Part shown: piece after piece, positions 43,441-50,808 of the stretch
How the letters are laid out: each line of letters begins with the position of its first letter
Position numbering within the stretch: position 1 is the first letter of the stretch
Source: Aequorivita antarctica
GTDB taxonomy: Bacteria; Bacteroidota; Bacteroidia; Flavobacteriales; Flavobacteriaceae
Direction: 5' to 3'
Length of the DNA stretch: 64,000 nt
NCBI RefSeq assembly: GCF_007997155.1
Contig: NZ_VORT01000004.1
Span: forward strand, 62,001-126,000
Position numbers and translations under genes: made by a program
Notes under the pieces: generated by a model
What the model was told of the DNA's origin: nothing
Seen by the model: only the letters and a program-made list of their open reading frames with translations
Databases searched by the model: none

Positions 43441-44073
43441 ATGAGCAAATTAAAATCAACATTAGGTATAGTTGCAATTGCATTTATAACCTTAACCGCA
43501 GTGTCTTGTAAAGACAACAAAAAGGAACAAAATAATACTGAAGGAAACCATTCTGAAATGAATGCAGATGAAGATCATTCAAAAATGGATCACGACAATA
43601 GTGATGGTCATCACGATAGTGATAAAAAAGAAATGGCAATGAGTGGAGACGGCGATTCAGAATTGATATTGAAAGATTACTTCAATCTTAAAGATGCCTT
43701 GGTTGCAGATAATAACGCTAAAGCCAAAGACCTGGGGGCAAATCTTGTGACGAGTTTAGGAAATCTTGATATTTCATCAAATTTTTCGGATACCCAAAAA
43801 ATCGAATTAAAGGATATCATAGAAGACGCTGTAGAGCACGCAGAACATATTTCTGAAAGTGACATAGACCATCAGCGAGAGCATTTCAAAATATTGAGCA
43901 AGGACGTAACCGATATGGTTGCCATTACGGGAACTGAAAACACTCTGTACCAGCTGTTTTGCCCAATGTACGATGGGGGTAGTGCTTGGTTGAGTATGAG
44001 CAAGGAAATTAAGAATCCTTATTACGGAAGTAAAATGCTGGATTGTGGCGAGGTACAAAAGGAGATTAAATAA
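43441..44073 (+). CDS. DUF3347 lipoprotein
   Basis: The start at 43441 is chosen because [20 protein letters not shown] plus VSC is a clean lipoprotein signal; an in-frame ATG at 43399 would add 14 polar residues. The mature part has a His/Met/Asp-rich spacer ([16 protein letters not shown]), then DUF3347: [33 protein letters not shown] and the hallmark [13 protein letters not shown] followed by [14 protein letters not shown]. The conserved Cys, Met and His suggest copper binding in the periplasm. Paralogues: 44550, 46752 (C-terminal domain), 49892. Confidence 0.85.
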   Translation: MSKLKSTLGIVAIAFITLTAVSCKDNKKEQNNTEGNHSEMNADEDHSKMDHDNSDGHHDSDKKEMAMSGDGDSELILKDYFNLKDALVADNNAKAKDLGANLVTSLGNLDISSNFSDTQKIELKDIIEDAVEHAEHISESDIDHQREHFKILSKDVTDMVAITGTENTLYQLFCPMYDGGSAWLSMSKEIKNPYYGSKMLDCGEVQKEIK

Positions 44074-44526
44074 ATGAGGATTGTTAAGATCATAGTATTA
44101 GTATTACTGGTAGCATTTGTGGGAATTCAATTTATTCCGGCTGAACGCAATCAAAGTGACACTGAACCGTCAACTGATTTTATGCTGGTCAATAATGTAC
44201 CAGAAAAAATTCAAAAAAAGTTACAGGTATCCTGCTATGATTGCCACAGTAATAATACTCAATACCCTTGGTATAATAAGATTCAACCAGCTGCTTGGTT
44301 TTTGGAGGATCATATCAAAGAAGGGAAGGCTGAACTTAATTTCAATGAATGGGATTCATTATCAAGCCGAAGAAAAGCAAGTAAATTAAGGTCTATTATC
44401 AAGCAGATTGAAAGTGGCGAAATGCCTTTGGATTCTTACACTTTGATTCATACAGATGCAACCTTTTCAGAAGCTGAAGCAGCAGAAATGATCAATTTTA
44501 TCACACAATTAAAAGACAGTTTATAA
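44074..44526 (+). CDS. Haem-binding domain (c-type) membrane protein
   Basis: The 150-residue protein has an N-terminal helix (about 3-20, IVKIIVLVLLVAFVGIQF), then SCYDCHSNNTQYPWYNK (CxxCH c-type haem site, about 53-57), and FNEWDSLSSRRKASKLRSI. This is the haem-binding domain of DUF (Haem_bd) proteins, anchored and facing the periplasm. It abuts the DUF3347 lipoprotein stop and probably moves electrons during oxidation of copper or sulphur species. The role is inference; the domain is confident. Confidence 0.85.
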   Translation: MRIVKIIVLVLLVAFVGIQFIPAERNQSDTEPSTDFMLVNNVPEKIQKKLQVSCYDCHSNNTQYPWYNKIQPAAWFLEDHIKEGKAELNFNEWDSLSSRRKASKLRSIIKQIESGEMPLDSYTLIHTDATFSEAEAAEMINFITQLKDSL

Positions 44527-44549
44527 ATAATAATTAAATATAATAAAAA

Positions 44550-45110
44550 ATGAAAAATCTAAAAATGAGTATAGCAGCAGTGCTATTGTTAGCAGTTTCT
44601 TTTACCAACGCACAGGAAAAGGAAAAAATGAACCACGATCACGGAGATATGAAAATGGACCATAGTAAAATGACAAATATGAAAAGTGATGCAAAAGCAG
44701 AAGCAATTTTAAGCGATTACTTCAATTTGAAAGATGCTTTAGTAGGAGATGACACCAAAAAAGCAGCCCAAGAAGGGTCAAAATTGGTAGCTTCTCTTAA
44801 AGCTTTTGATGCCAGTAGTTATTCAAAAGAAAATCAAGAAGAATTGGCAGATATTATAGAAGATGCGACCGAGCACGCCGAGCATATTTCTGAAAGTGCA
44901 ATAGACCATCAACGCGAACATTTTAAAACCTTAAGTAAGGATATAACAGATTTGGTTGCCATTACGGGAACAAAAAGCACGCTTTACGAACAGTTTTGCC
45001 CAATGTATGATAAAGGTAGTGCGTGGTTGAGTACAAGTAAAGAAGTGAAAAATCCATATTACGGCAGTAGAATGCTTAAATGCGGAAAAGTTCAAAAAAC
45101 TATTCAATAG
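44550..45110 (+). CDS. DUF3347 exported protein
   Basis: 186 residues with a Sec signal (1-21, ending TNAQ). The short spacer [14 protein letters not shown] is followed by DUF3347 ([60 protein letters not shown]). It is a close tandem paralogue of 43441-44073 but soluble, since it has no lipobox. Confidence 0.88.
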   Translation: MKNLKMSIAAVLLLAVSFTNAQEKEKMNHDHGDMKMDHSKMTNMKSDAKAEAILSDYFNLKDALVGDDTKKAAQEGSKLVASLKAFDASSYSKENQEELADIIEDATEHAEHISESAIDHQREHFKTLSKDITDLVAITGTKSTLYEQFCPMYDKGSAWLSTSKEVKNPYYGSRMLKCGKVQKTIQ

Positions 45111-45510
45111 ACAATCCCTTGTAAAAAAATCTTTTCGATGTTTTGGTTATGAGTTAACAGAAAGATGGAAGATGATAAGGATCTCTGAATAGTTATTAAG
45201 TCCTGTCCTGGGAAGGAAAACAAGTTTAATAGTTAGTGAAATCCTTCCCGTGTCAGGCACAATGAAATTTGAAAAAGAAAAGTTGATTTGATTAATAGCA
45301 GTCTGAACAAGGGGGATAGATTAAATCCCTAAAATATTAACGTATCTCTTCCTATGTTAGGCAATAACAAACTTATGATGAAGAGAAGTTTAGTGAAGAG
45401 TACTTGATTTTGAGGGGTGAATATTTTAGTTAAACGGTTAGTTTACCTCTCATTTTCAAGTGTTATTGATAGAGTTTTGCACATAAAAAAAGAAATATGA
45501 ATTTAGACCA
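45111..45510. other. 400-bp stretch with no gene found
   Basis: No convincing frame in either direction. Short inverted elements TCCTGGGAAGGA and TCCTTCCCGT near 45205-45250 could pair loosely. The TAGAGTTTTG near 45470 resembles a -7 box with two extra bases, 35-40 bp before the small gene at 45511. Otherwise unremarkable AT-rich DNA. Confidence 0.4.
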
Positions 45511-45645
45511 ATGAAAGAATGTTGCAAAAACGGTTACCAAAACACAACAGAAAAATCAGTTGTTAAAAAATGGCTCAATTATGTAGTATATACAATCCTC
45601 ATCTTAATAGTTGGCGGTGCATTGGCGCTTCAATTATTTAGTTAA
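45511..45645 (+). CDS. Small single-helix membrane protein
   Basis: A 44-residue frame: MKECCKNGYQNTTEKSVVKK then WLNYVVYTILILIVGGALALQ, one membrane helix. A CC pair sits near the N-terminus. It ends 14 bp before the ion-channel ATG at 45660. No family is recognised; its position suggests a partner of the channel or metal system. Confidence 0.55.
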   Translation: MKECCKNGYQNTTEKSVVKKWLNYVVYTILILIVGGALALQLFS

Positions 45646-45659
45646 GAGAATAAATTAAA

Positions 45660-46217
45660 ATGGATAAAGAAAACAAAAAAGAAAAATCTAAAAGCACAGG
45701 CTTTTACAAGCGACTGTTTAAAAAGGTATTGCTTACTGCGAGTGTAGTGATTGCGCTATCCTTAAGCTATATACTATGGGCAGATGTAGATTCAGATGAC
45801 CTATTTCTATCTCTTTTAATTGTTGGTTTAGCCTTGGTCAAAACCGTTTTTATCGTCAGGCTCACTTTTATACAGTTGAGTAAAATAATAGGGGAAAGTC
45901 ATCAGCTTACACACGTTCTCACTTTATTTAGTGTATTAATTATTCTAATTATCCTTTCGTTTTCAGCAGATTATCAGGCATTATATATTTTAAGTTCAGA
46001 AAATTTTAAATCCACAGCATTACTCAATAGTTCATTTTCATTGCAGTTTTTTGAGTTTCTATATTTCAGCTTAATCACTTTTTCATCAGTTGGCTTTGGA
46101 GATGTAGTACCATTAACTGTCGCAGGTAAACTTTTGGTAATGATGGAAGTTTTCTTGAGCTTTTTAGTATTGGTATTTGGTATTGCCAATATTAATAGAA
46201 TTCACGTTAATAATTGA
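45660..46217 (+). CDS. Two-helix potassium-channel-like protein
   Basis: 185 residues with four hydrophobic segments (about 22-42, 48-62, 82-100 and 150-180). The pore loop ITFSSVGFGDVVPLTVAGK has SVGFGD, close to the TVGYGD selectivity filter, followed by a last helix (LLVMMEVFLSFLVLVFGIAN). This is an ion-channel (Ion_trans_2) protein with no regulatory domain. It may set membrane potential under metal load. The long polar N-terminus (MDKENKKEKSKSTGF) is cytosolic. Confidence 0.75.
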   Translation: MDKENKKEKSKSTGFYKRLFKKVLLTASVVIALSLSYILWADVDSDDLFLSLLIVGLALVKTVFIVRLTFIQLSKIIGESHQLTHVLTLFSVLIILIILSFSADYQALYILSSENFKSTALLNSSFSLQFFEFLYFSLITFSSVGFGDVVPLTVAGKLLVMMEVFLSFLVLVFGIANINRIHVNN

Positions 46218-46260
46218 AATGGTTAAAACAAAAAATAAGTAACTCTAAAAACAACATAAA

Positions 46261-46740
46261 ATGGAAAAATCAAGTCAACACAAGAAAAATAGTTATACAA
46301 AATTCGTAGGAATGCTAGCGGCATCCTTCGTGGCAATGTACATTACAATGTACCTAAACACCTATGAAATAGATCACGTCTATTTTAGCCTTACACGATT
46401 TTATATGACCTGCTTGGGTATCGCTGCGATGGCCATTATAATGTTTGTGGTTATGCGCAATATGTACCAAAACAAAAAGAAGAATATAGCAATTGTTTTG
46501 GGCAGTATTATTCTTTTTGCTGGTGCGCTAGGTCTTGTGAGAGCCCAAGCACCAATTATTGGCGATGTACTGTGGATGAAGGCTATGATTCCGCATCATT
46601 CTATCGCCATTTTGACCAGTAAGCGCGCTGATATAGAGGATCCAGAAGTTAAGAAATTAGCAGAAGATATAATTAAAGCGCAAGAAAAGGAAATTGCAGA
46701 AATGAAAACAATGATAAAACGATTAGAAAATAATAAATAA
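46261..46740 (+). CDS. DUF305 membrane protein
   Basis: 159 residues with three membrane helices (about 14-32, 48-66 and 76-94), then a helix-rich C-terminal domain with MIPHHSIAILTSKRADIEDP, the DUF305 signature MIPHH-S/Q-A. DUF305 proteins have a ferritin-like four-helix fold with His/Met that can bind copper. It is situated 11 bp before the adaptor gene and 43 bp after the channel. Confidence 0.85.
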   Translation: MEKSSQHKKNSYTKFVGMLAASFVAMYITMYLNTYEIDHVYFSLTRFYMTCLGIAAMAIIMFVVMRNMYQNKKKNIAIVLGSIILFAGALGLVRAQAPIIGDVLWMKAMIPHHSIAILTSKRADIEDPEVKKLAEDIIKAQEKEIAEMKTMIKRLENNK

Positions 46741-46751
46741 AAATATACACG

Positions 46752-48542
46752 ATGAAAAAGAATATCATTTACATAGGTATTGCCTTAATTATTGGTCTGT
46801 TAGGAGGTTTTCTGCTATTCAGTAGTGTGACTACAAATAATGCCAAAGACAACCACGATCATTCAGAAGAAATTGCATCTAACCAAATATGGACTTGTTC
46901 AATGCATCCACAAATTATGCAACCAGAACCAGGGGATTGTCCTATTTGTGGAATGGACTTGATTCCAGCCGAAACTGGTGCCGATGGTCTCAATGCTAAC
47001 GAAATAAAAATGACAGATAATGCAATGGCTCTGGCCAATATCCAAACTTCGGTCGTAGGACAAGGACAAATGGGAAATAATACCTTAAAATTGTCTGGTA
47101 AGATAAAAGCTAATGAAGAGTCAAATGCTGTACAGGTCACGTATTTTGGTGGAAGAATAGAAAAACTATATGTTAATTCTACAGGAGAGCGCGTAGGCGC
47201 AGGTCAACGATTGGCAACTATTTATTCGCCAGAATTGGTTGCGGCACAGCAAGAACTACTTACCGCTTCATCCTTAAAAGAATCGCAACCTGAATTATAC
47301 AAGGCAGTAAGAAATAAGCTAAAACTTTGGAAGCTTTCAGAAAAGCAGATTAACGCTATAGAATCTGCTGGAAAGATCCAAGAAAACTTTCCAGTATACG
47401 CAACAGTATCGGGAACTGTAACAGAGAAAATGGTAGAGGAGGGGGACTATTTAAAGCAAGGACAACCCTTGTACAAAATTGCCAATCTCAATACTGTATG
47501 GGCAGAATTTGATGCCTACGAAAATCAAATCGCTTCCTTAAAAAAAGGACAGACCATCAAAGTGACGACCAATGCTTATCGCAATAAAGTTTTTGATGCA
47601 AAAGTTTCATTTGTTGACCCCATATTAAATTCAGCAACTCGAACTATCATTGTTCGGGCGGTTCTGGATAATAAGAATGACCTCTTTAAACCGGGAATGT
47701 TTGTAGAAGGTATTATCGAAGGCACCCAAACGAGAACCGAGAATACAGTTTCTGTACCGGCAACGGCTGTTATGTGGACTGGTGAACGCTCTGTAGTATA
47801 TGTAAAAACAAATCCTAACGAGGCTATTTTTGAAATGAGGGAAGTTCTATTGGGCAACGCTAATGGAGACTCCTATGTTATACTAGGAGGTCTGGAAAAT
47901 GGTGACGTAGTAGTAACTAACGGAACCTTTACAGTAGATGCCGCAGCACAGTTGCAGGGCAAAAAATCAATGATGAACAAAGAAGGAGGAAAATCAACGA
48001 CAGGTCACGAAGGTCATTTGGGAATGCAGGAAGATAGCGCGGGAGAAAATGCTGGTAAAACAGATCATTCAGAAATGAAAGAAAGGATAGATGTTTCCAA
48101 CAAATTTAAAAACCAGTTAAAGCAGGTTTTTGATGGCTATATCCTTTTAAAAAATGCTTTGGTAAATGATGATGCCAAAACTGCACAACAAGCAGGAAAG
48201 CAAATAAGCGAATCGTTGAAAAAAGTAGATATGAAGTTGTTGTCTGACGAAGAAGCCCATAATCATTGGATGACTATACAGAAGGAATTAAAGAACTCTG
48301 CTAATGCCATTGGGAACAGAGCGGATATTGCAACGCAAAGGGGACATTTCAAGCATCTTTCTGCCCACTTAATTAGTAGTGTTCAGCTTTTTGGGATTAA
48401 CCAAAAGGTGTACATCGCGTTTTGCCCTATGGCTGATGGTAACAAAGGTGCTTACTGGCTAAGTTTAGAAACTGAAATTCGCAACCCCTATTATGGAGAA
48501 GCAATGCTAACCTGTGGGGAAGTAAAGGCAACCTTGCAATAA
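46752..48542 (+). CDS. cusB: CusB-type RND adaptor fused to DUF3347
   Basis: 596 residues. N-terminal helix (1-27), a heavy-metal-binding domain (WTCSMHPQIMQPEPGDCPICGMDLIP, first 20 positions of it about 50-69), then lipoyl/beta-barrel adaptor (GQRLATIYSPELVAAQQELL, VSGTVTEKMVEEGDYLKQG, VPATAVMWTGERSVVYV), and from about 440 a DUF3347 domain with FCPMADGNKGAYWLS and NPYYGEAMLTCGEV. The adaptor hands metal to the pump; both added domains probably load copper. Partner of the pump at 35723 by content, although the genes between them separate the two. Confidence 0.9.
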   Translation: MKKNIIYIGIALIIGLLGGFLLFSSVTTNNAKDNHDHSEEIASNQIWTCSMHPQIMQPEPGDCPICGMDLIPAETGADGLNANEIKMTDNAMALANIQTSVVGQGQMGNNTLKLSGKIKANEESNAVQVTYFGGRIEKLYVNSTGERVGAGQRLATIYSPELVAAQQELLTASSLKESQPELYKAVRNKLKLWKLSEKQINAIESAGKIQENFPVYATVSGTVTEKMVEEGDYLKQGQPLYKIANLNTVWAEFDAYENQIASLKKGQTIKVTTNAYRNKVFDAKVSFVDPILNSATRTIIVRAVLDNKNDLFKPGMFVEGIIEGTQTRTENTVSVPATAVMWTGERSVVYVKTNPNEAIFEMREVLLGNANGDSYVILGGLENGDVVVTNGTFTVDAAAQLQGKKSMMNKEGGKSTTGHEGHLGMQEDSAGENAGKTDHSEMKERIDVSNKFKNQLKQVFDGYILLKNALVNDDAKTAQQAGKQISESLKKVDMKLLSDEEAHNHWMTIQKELKNSANAIGNRADIATQRGHFKHLSAHLISSVQLFGINQKVYIAFCPMADGNKGAYWLSLETEIRNPYYGEAMLTCGEVKATLQ

Positions 48543-48616
48543 AATGCATTATGGATTAATCGAGTAAGCTTATTTAAGCCATAAAGTACTCTTGGTTTTA
48601 TAAAGTAGGAACGAGC

Positions 48617-48781
48617 ATGAGTGAAAGCAGAAGAAAGAGAAGGAAAAAGCATCAATCTAAAAATGATATTTCAAAAAAAGATAAAATTATAGCTGTGATT
48701 GTGATGATACTAATTTTTATAGTTACGGCTTTAGCTGCTATTTATTACTCACTATATAAAGCAGGGCTAAAATTGTTTTAA
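48617..48781 (+). CDS. Small basic single-helix membrane protein
   Basis: 54 residues: a very basic cytosolic tail (MSESRRKRRKKHQSKNDISK) and one helix (IIAVIVMILIFIVTALAA), ending YKAGLKLF. A paralogue with an in-frame amber stop is at 61208-61378, which supports that this is a real, translated gene. No database family is recalled. Its role is unknown. Confidence 0.6.
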   Translation: MSESRRKRRKKHQSKNDISKKDKIIAVIVMILIFIVTALAAIYYSLYKAGLKLF

Positions 48782-48793
48782 AGAAAAAAAAAT

Positions 48794-49360
48794 ATGACTA
48801 GAACCATCTACATAAAAAATATGGTCTGTCCGAGATGTATATCAGCAGTAACTCAGATTTTGGCAGAATTAAACGTTGCGTACAAAGCCGTCAAGTTAGG
48901 AGAAGTAGATATGGTTTCAATACTCAATGAATCGGATAAAGAGAAAATATCCAATAAGCTACAAGATGCAGGTTTTAGTTTGATCGATGACCGTAAAAGT
49001 CAGTTTATTGAACAAATAAAAACATTAGTTGTAGATAAAATCCATCACTCATCCGAAGAATTGCATATTAAATGGGCAGATTAAATAGGCGACAATATTC
49101 ATCTTGATTATAAATATTTAAGTTCTCTATTCTCGTCAGTAGAAAGTATTACGTTTGAGCAATACATAATCAACCAAAAAATTGAACACGCAAAAGAACT
49201 TATGGTTTATGACGAATTTTCCTTGAGTGAAATAGCCTTTAAGATGAATTATAGGAGTGTGGCATAGTTGAGCAATCAGTTCAAAAAGATAACTGGGATG
49301 GCACCGACACAGTTTAAAAATAGTATGGTTAAAAACAGAAAGTCTTTACATGATATTTAA
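48794..49360 (+). pseudogene. AraC-family regulator with two in-frame stops
   Basis: The frame from ATG 48794 starts as an HMA-like sensor domain (IYIKNMVCPRCISAVTQIL), continues FIEQIKTLVVDKIHHSSEEL, then TAA (49082-49084), then the AraC DNA-binding domain in the same frame: LSSLFSSVESITFEQYI, ELMVYDEFSLSEIAFKM, TAG (49265-49267) and LSNQFKKITGMAPTQFK, ending TAA at 49358-49360. Expected residues at both stops are non-stop (tyrosine or serine, and histidine). The sensor part (48794-49084, 96 residues) may be made alone. Confidence 0.85.
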
Positions 49361-49425
49361 GCTACTTTCTTGTGTAATTGTAAAAACAAATCTGAAATAA
49401 TATTAGTATCTTTAAATTGGAAAAG

Positions 49426-49794
49426 ATGAAAATCAAAATCTATCTAATTGCCCTATTTAGCCTGTTATTGGTATTTTCTACCAGTACAGTTCTGGCATTT
49501 GGAAATTCATCTAAAACATATTATACAGTAAGTCACTTTTGTTCAAACCAAGGTACACATCCTGAAAAAGAATCGTGCTGTGACAATGACCGAAATAACG
49601 ATAATGGTTGTAGTGGTTTGTGTAATAACAACTATTGCTATTTCTCAAGTTGGATAGTTATTCCTTCCTATATAAAAGATACTGACCAGGTAAATACTAC
49701 GTATGTGTATGTTTTGAAAGTTAATCATAACTACGTTCAGAACACACTAAAAAAAGTATATCTCTCCATCTGGCAACCGCCTGAATTCTACTAA
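49426..49794 (+). CDS. Cysteine-rich exported protein
   Basis: 122 residues from ATG 49426 (an in-frame TTG lies 9 bp earlier at 49417). Signal peptide about 1-22 (MKIKIYLIALFSLLLVFSTS). The mature part has eight cysteines in HFCSNQGTHPEKESCCDND and NGCSGLCNNNYC, then ends WQPPEFY. CC and PP echo the HYC_CC_PP family, but the HYC motif is HFC here; it may be a distant relative. A periplasmic metal-binding role is inferred. Confidence 0.55.
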   Translation: MKIKIYLIALFSLLLVFSTSTVLAFGNSSKTYYTVSHFCSNQGTHPEKESCCDNDRNNDNGCSGLCNNNYCYFSSWIVIPSYIKDTDQVNTTYVYVLKVNHNYVQNTLKKVYLSIWQPPEFY

Positions 49795-49832
49795 ACTGTT
49801 TTTTTTCAACAGTGTTTATACAGTCGTTTTTT

Positions 49833-49858
49833 GAATACAAGTTATTGGTCTTGTATTC
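49833..49858 (+). promoter_or_regulatory. Hairpin in the gap before the HMA-DUF3347 gene
   Basis: GAATACAAG (49833-49841) pairs perfectly with CTTGTATTC (49850-49858) around an 8-nt loop. It lies in the 97-bp gap before ATG 49892. Could be the end of the preceding transcript or a leader structure; no U-tract is present. Confidence 0.35.
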
Positions 49859-49891
49859 GCTCCTTTCATTAATAATCTAAAATTTGTAAAA

Positions 49892-50776
49892 ATGAAATCA
49901 TTAAAAAATATAGTGATTGCACTTATGGTGCTATCATCAACCGCCTTTACCGCTCAAATAAAAAACGCACAAACAGAAACCGTAAAAATTTTCGGTAATT
50001 GCGATATGTGCAAAACTGCCATTGAAAACGCAGGAAATATTAAAAACACGGCCAGCGTTCATTGGAACAAAGACACCAGAATGGCTGAAATAACCTTCGA
50101 TTCCAAAAAAACAAATCGAGACGAAATATTAAAGCGAATTGCCCTGGCAGGTTATGACAATGACCAATATTTGGCTCCGGACAATGCGTATGCAAAGCTT
50201 GCGGAATGTTGCAAATATGAAAGGCAGAAAAAAGAGCCTGCAATGGCAATGGTAGAATCCAAATCGGAAATGGTTATGCCCGAATCAAAAAAAGATATGC
50301 CATCTTCTGAAAACCATACAGATGTGGTTATGCCTGAAACGATGGAATCAAACCCATTGGATGCAGTTTTCGATAATTATTTTGCGATCAATGATGCCTT
50401 GGTAAAAACCAATGCCACAACGGTAAAGGCCAAAGCCGTAGAATTGTTGAATGTCCTAAAAGCTCTGAAAATAGAAATACTTAACGCGGAAGAGCAAACC
50501 GCTGTAACCAAAGTTTTGCCCTCTATAATGGATGCCGCAAAAAGCATTTCAGAAACCAAGGATATCGTTAAGCAACGGGAAAAACACAAAGTTTTGTCAA
50601 AAAATATGCACGAAATTATAACTTTTTACAGTTCCACCGATACCCTTTATTATCAATACTGTCCAATGCAGGATGCCAATTGGTTGAGCAAGGACAAGGC
50701 CATTAAAAATCCCTATTACGGTTCACAGATGTTAAGCTGTGGCTCAGCTGTGGAAACCATTGACAATAAAAACTGA
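49892..50776 (+). CDS. HMA plus DUF3347 exported protein
   Basis: 294 residues. Signal 1-21 (TAQ). Residues 28-95 form an HMA-like domain with TVKIFGNCDMCKTAIENAG (C-x2-C). A Met/Glu-rich linker (MAMVESKSEMVMPESKK) leads to DUF3347: VFDNYFAINDALVKTNA, QREKHKVLSKNMHEII, YCPMQDANWLSKD, NPYYGSQMLSCGSA. It ties a periplasmic copper-transfer domain to the DUF3347 module. Base composition of this gene and the next is more GC-rich than its neighbours. Confidence 0.85.
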   Translation: MKSLKNIVIALMVLSSTAFTAQIKNAQTETVKIFGNCDMCKTAIENAGNIKNTASVHWNKDTRMAEITFDSKKTNRDEILKRIALAGYDNDQYLAPDNAYAKLAECCKYERQKKEPAMAMVESKSEMVMPESKKDMPSSENHTDVVMPETMESNPLDAVFDNYFAINDALVKTNATTVKAKAVELLNVLKALKIEILNAEEQTAVTKVLPSIMDAAKSISETKDIVKQREKHKVLSKNMHEIITFYSSTDTLYYQYCPMQDANWLSKDKAIKNPYYGSQMLSCGSAVETIDNKN

Positions 50777-50808
50777 AGTACTTCTAAAATCTAATTTTCG
50801 ATAACGAA

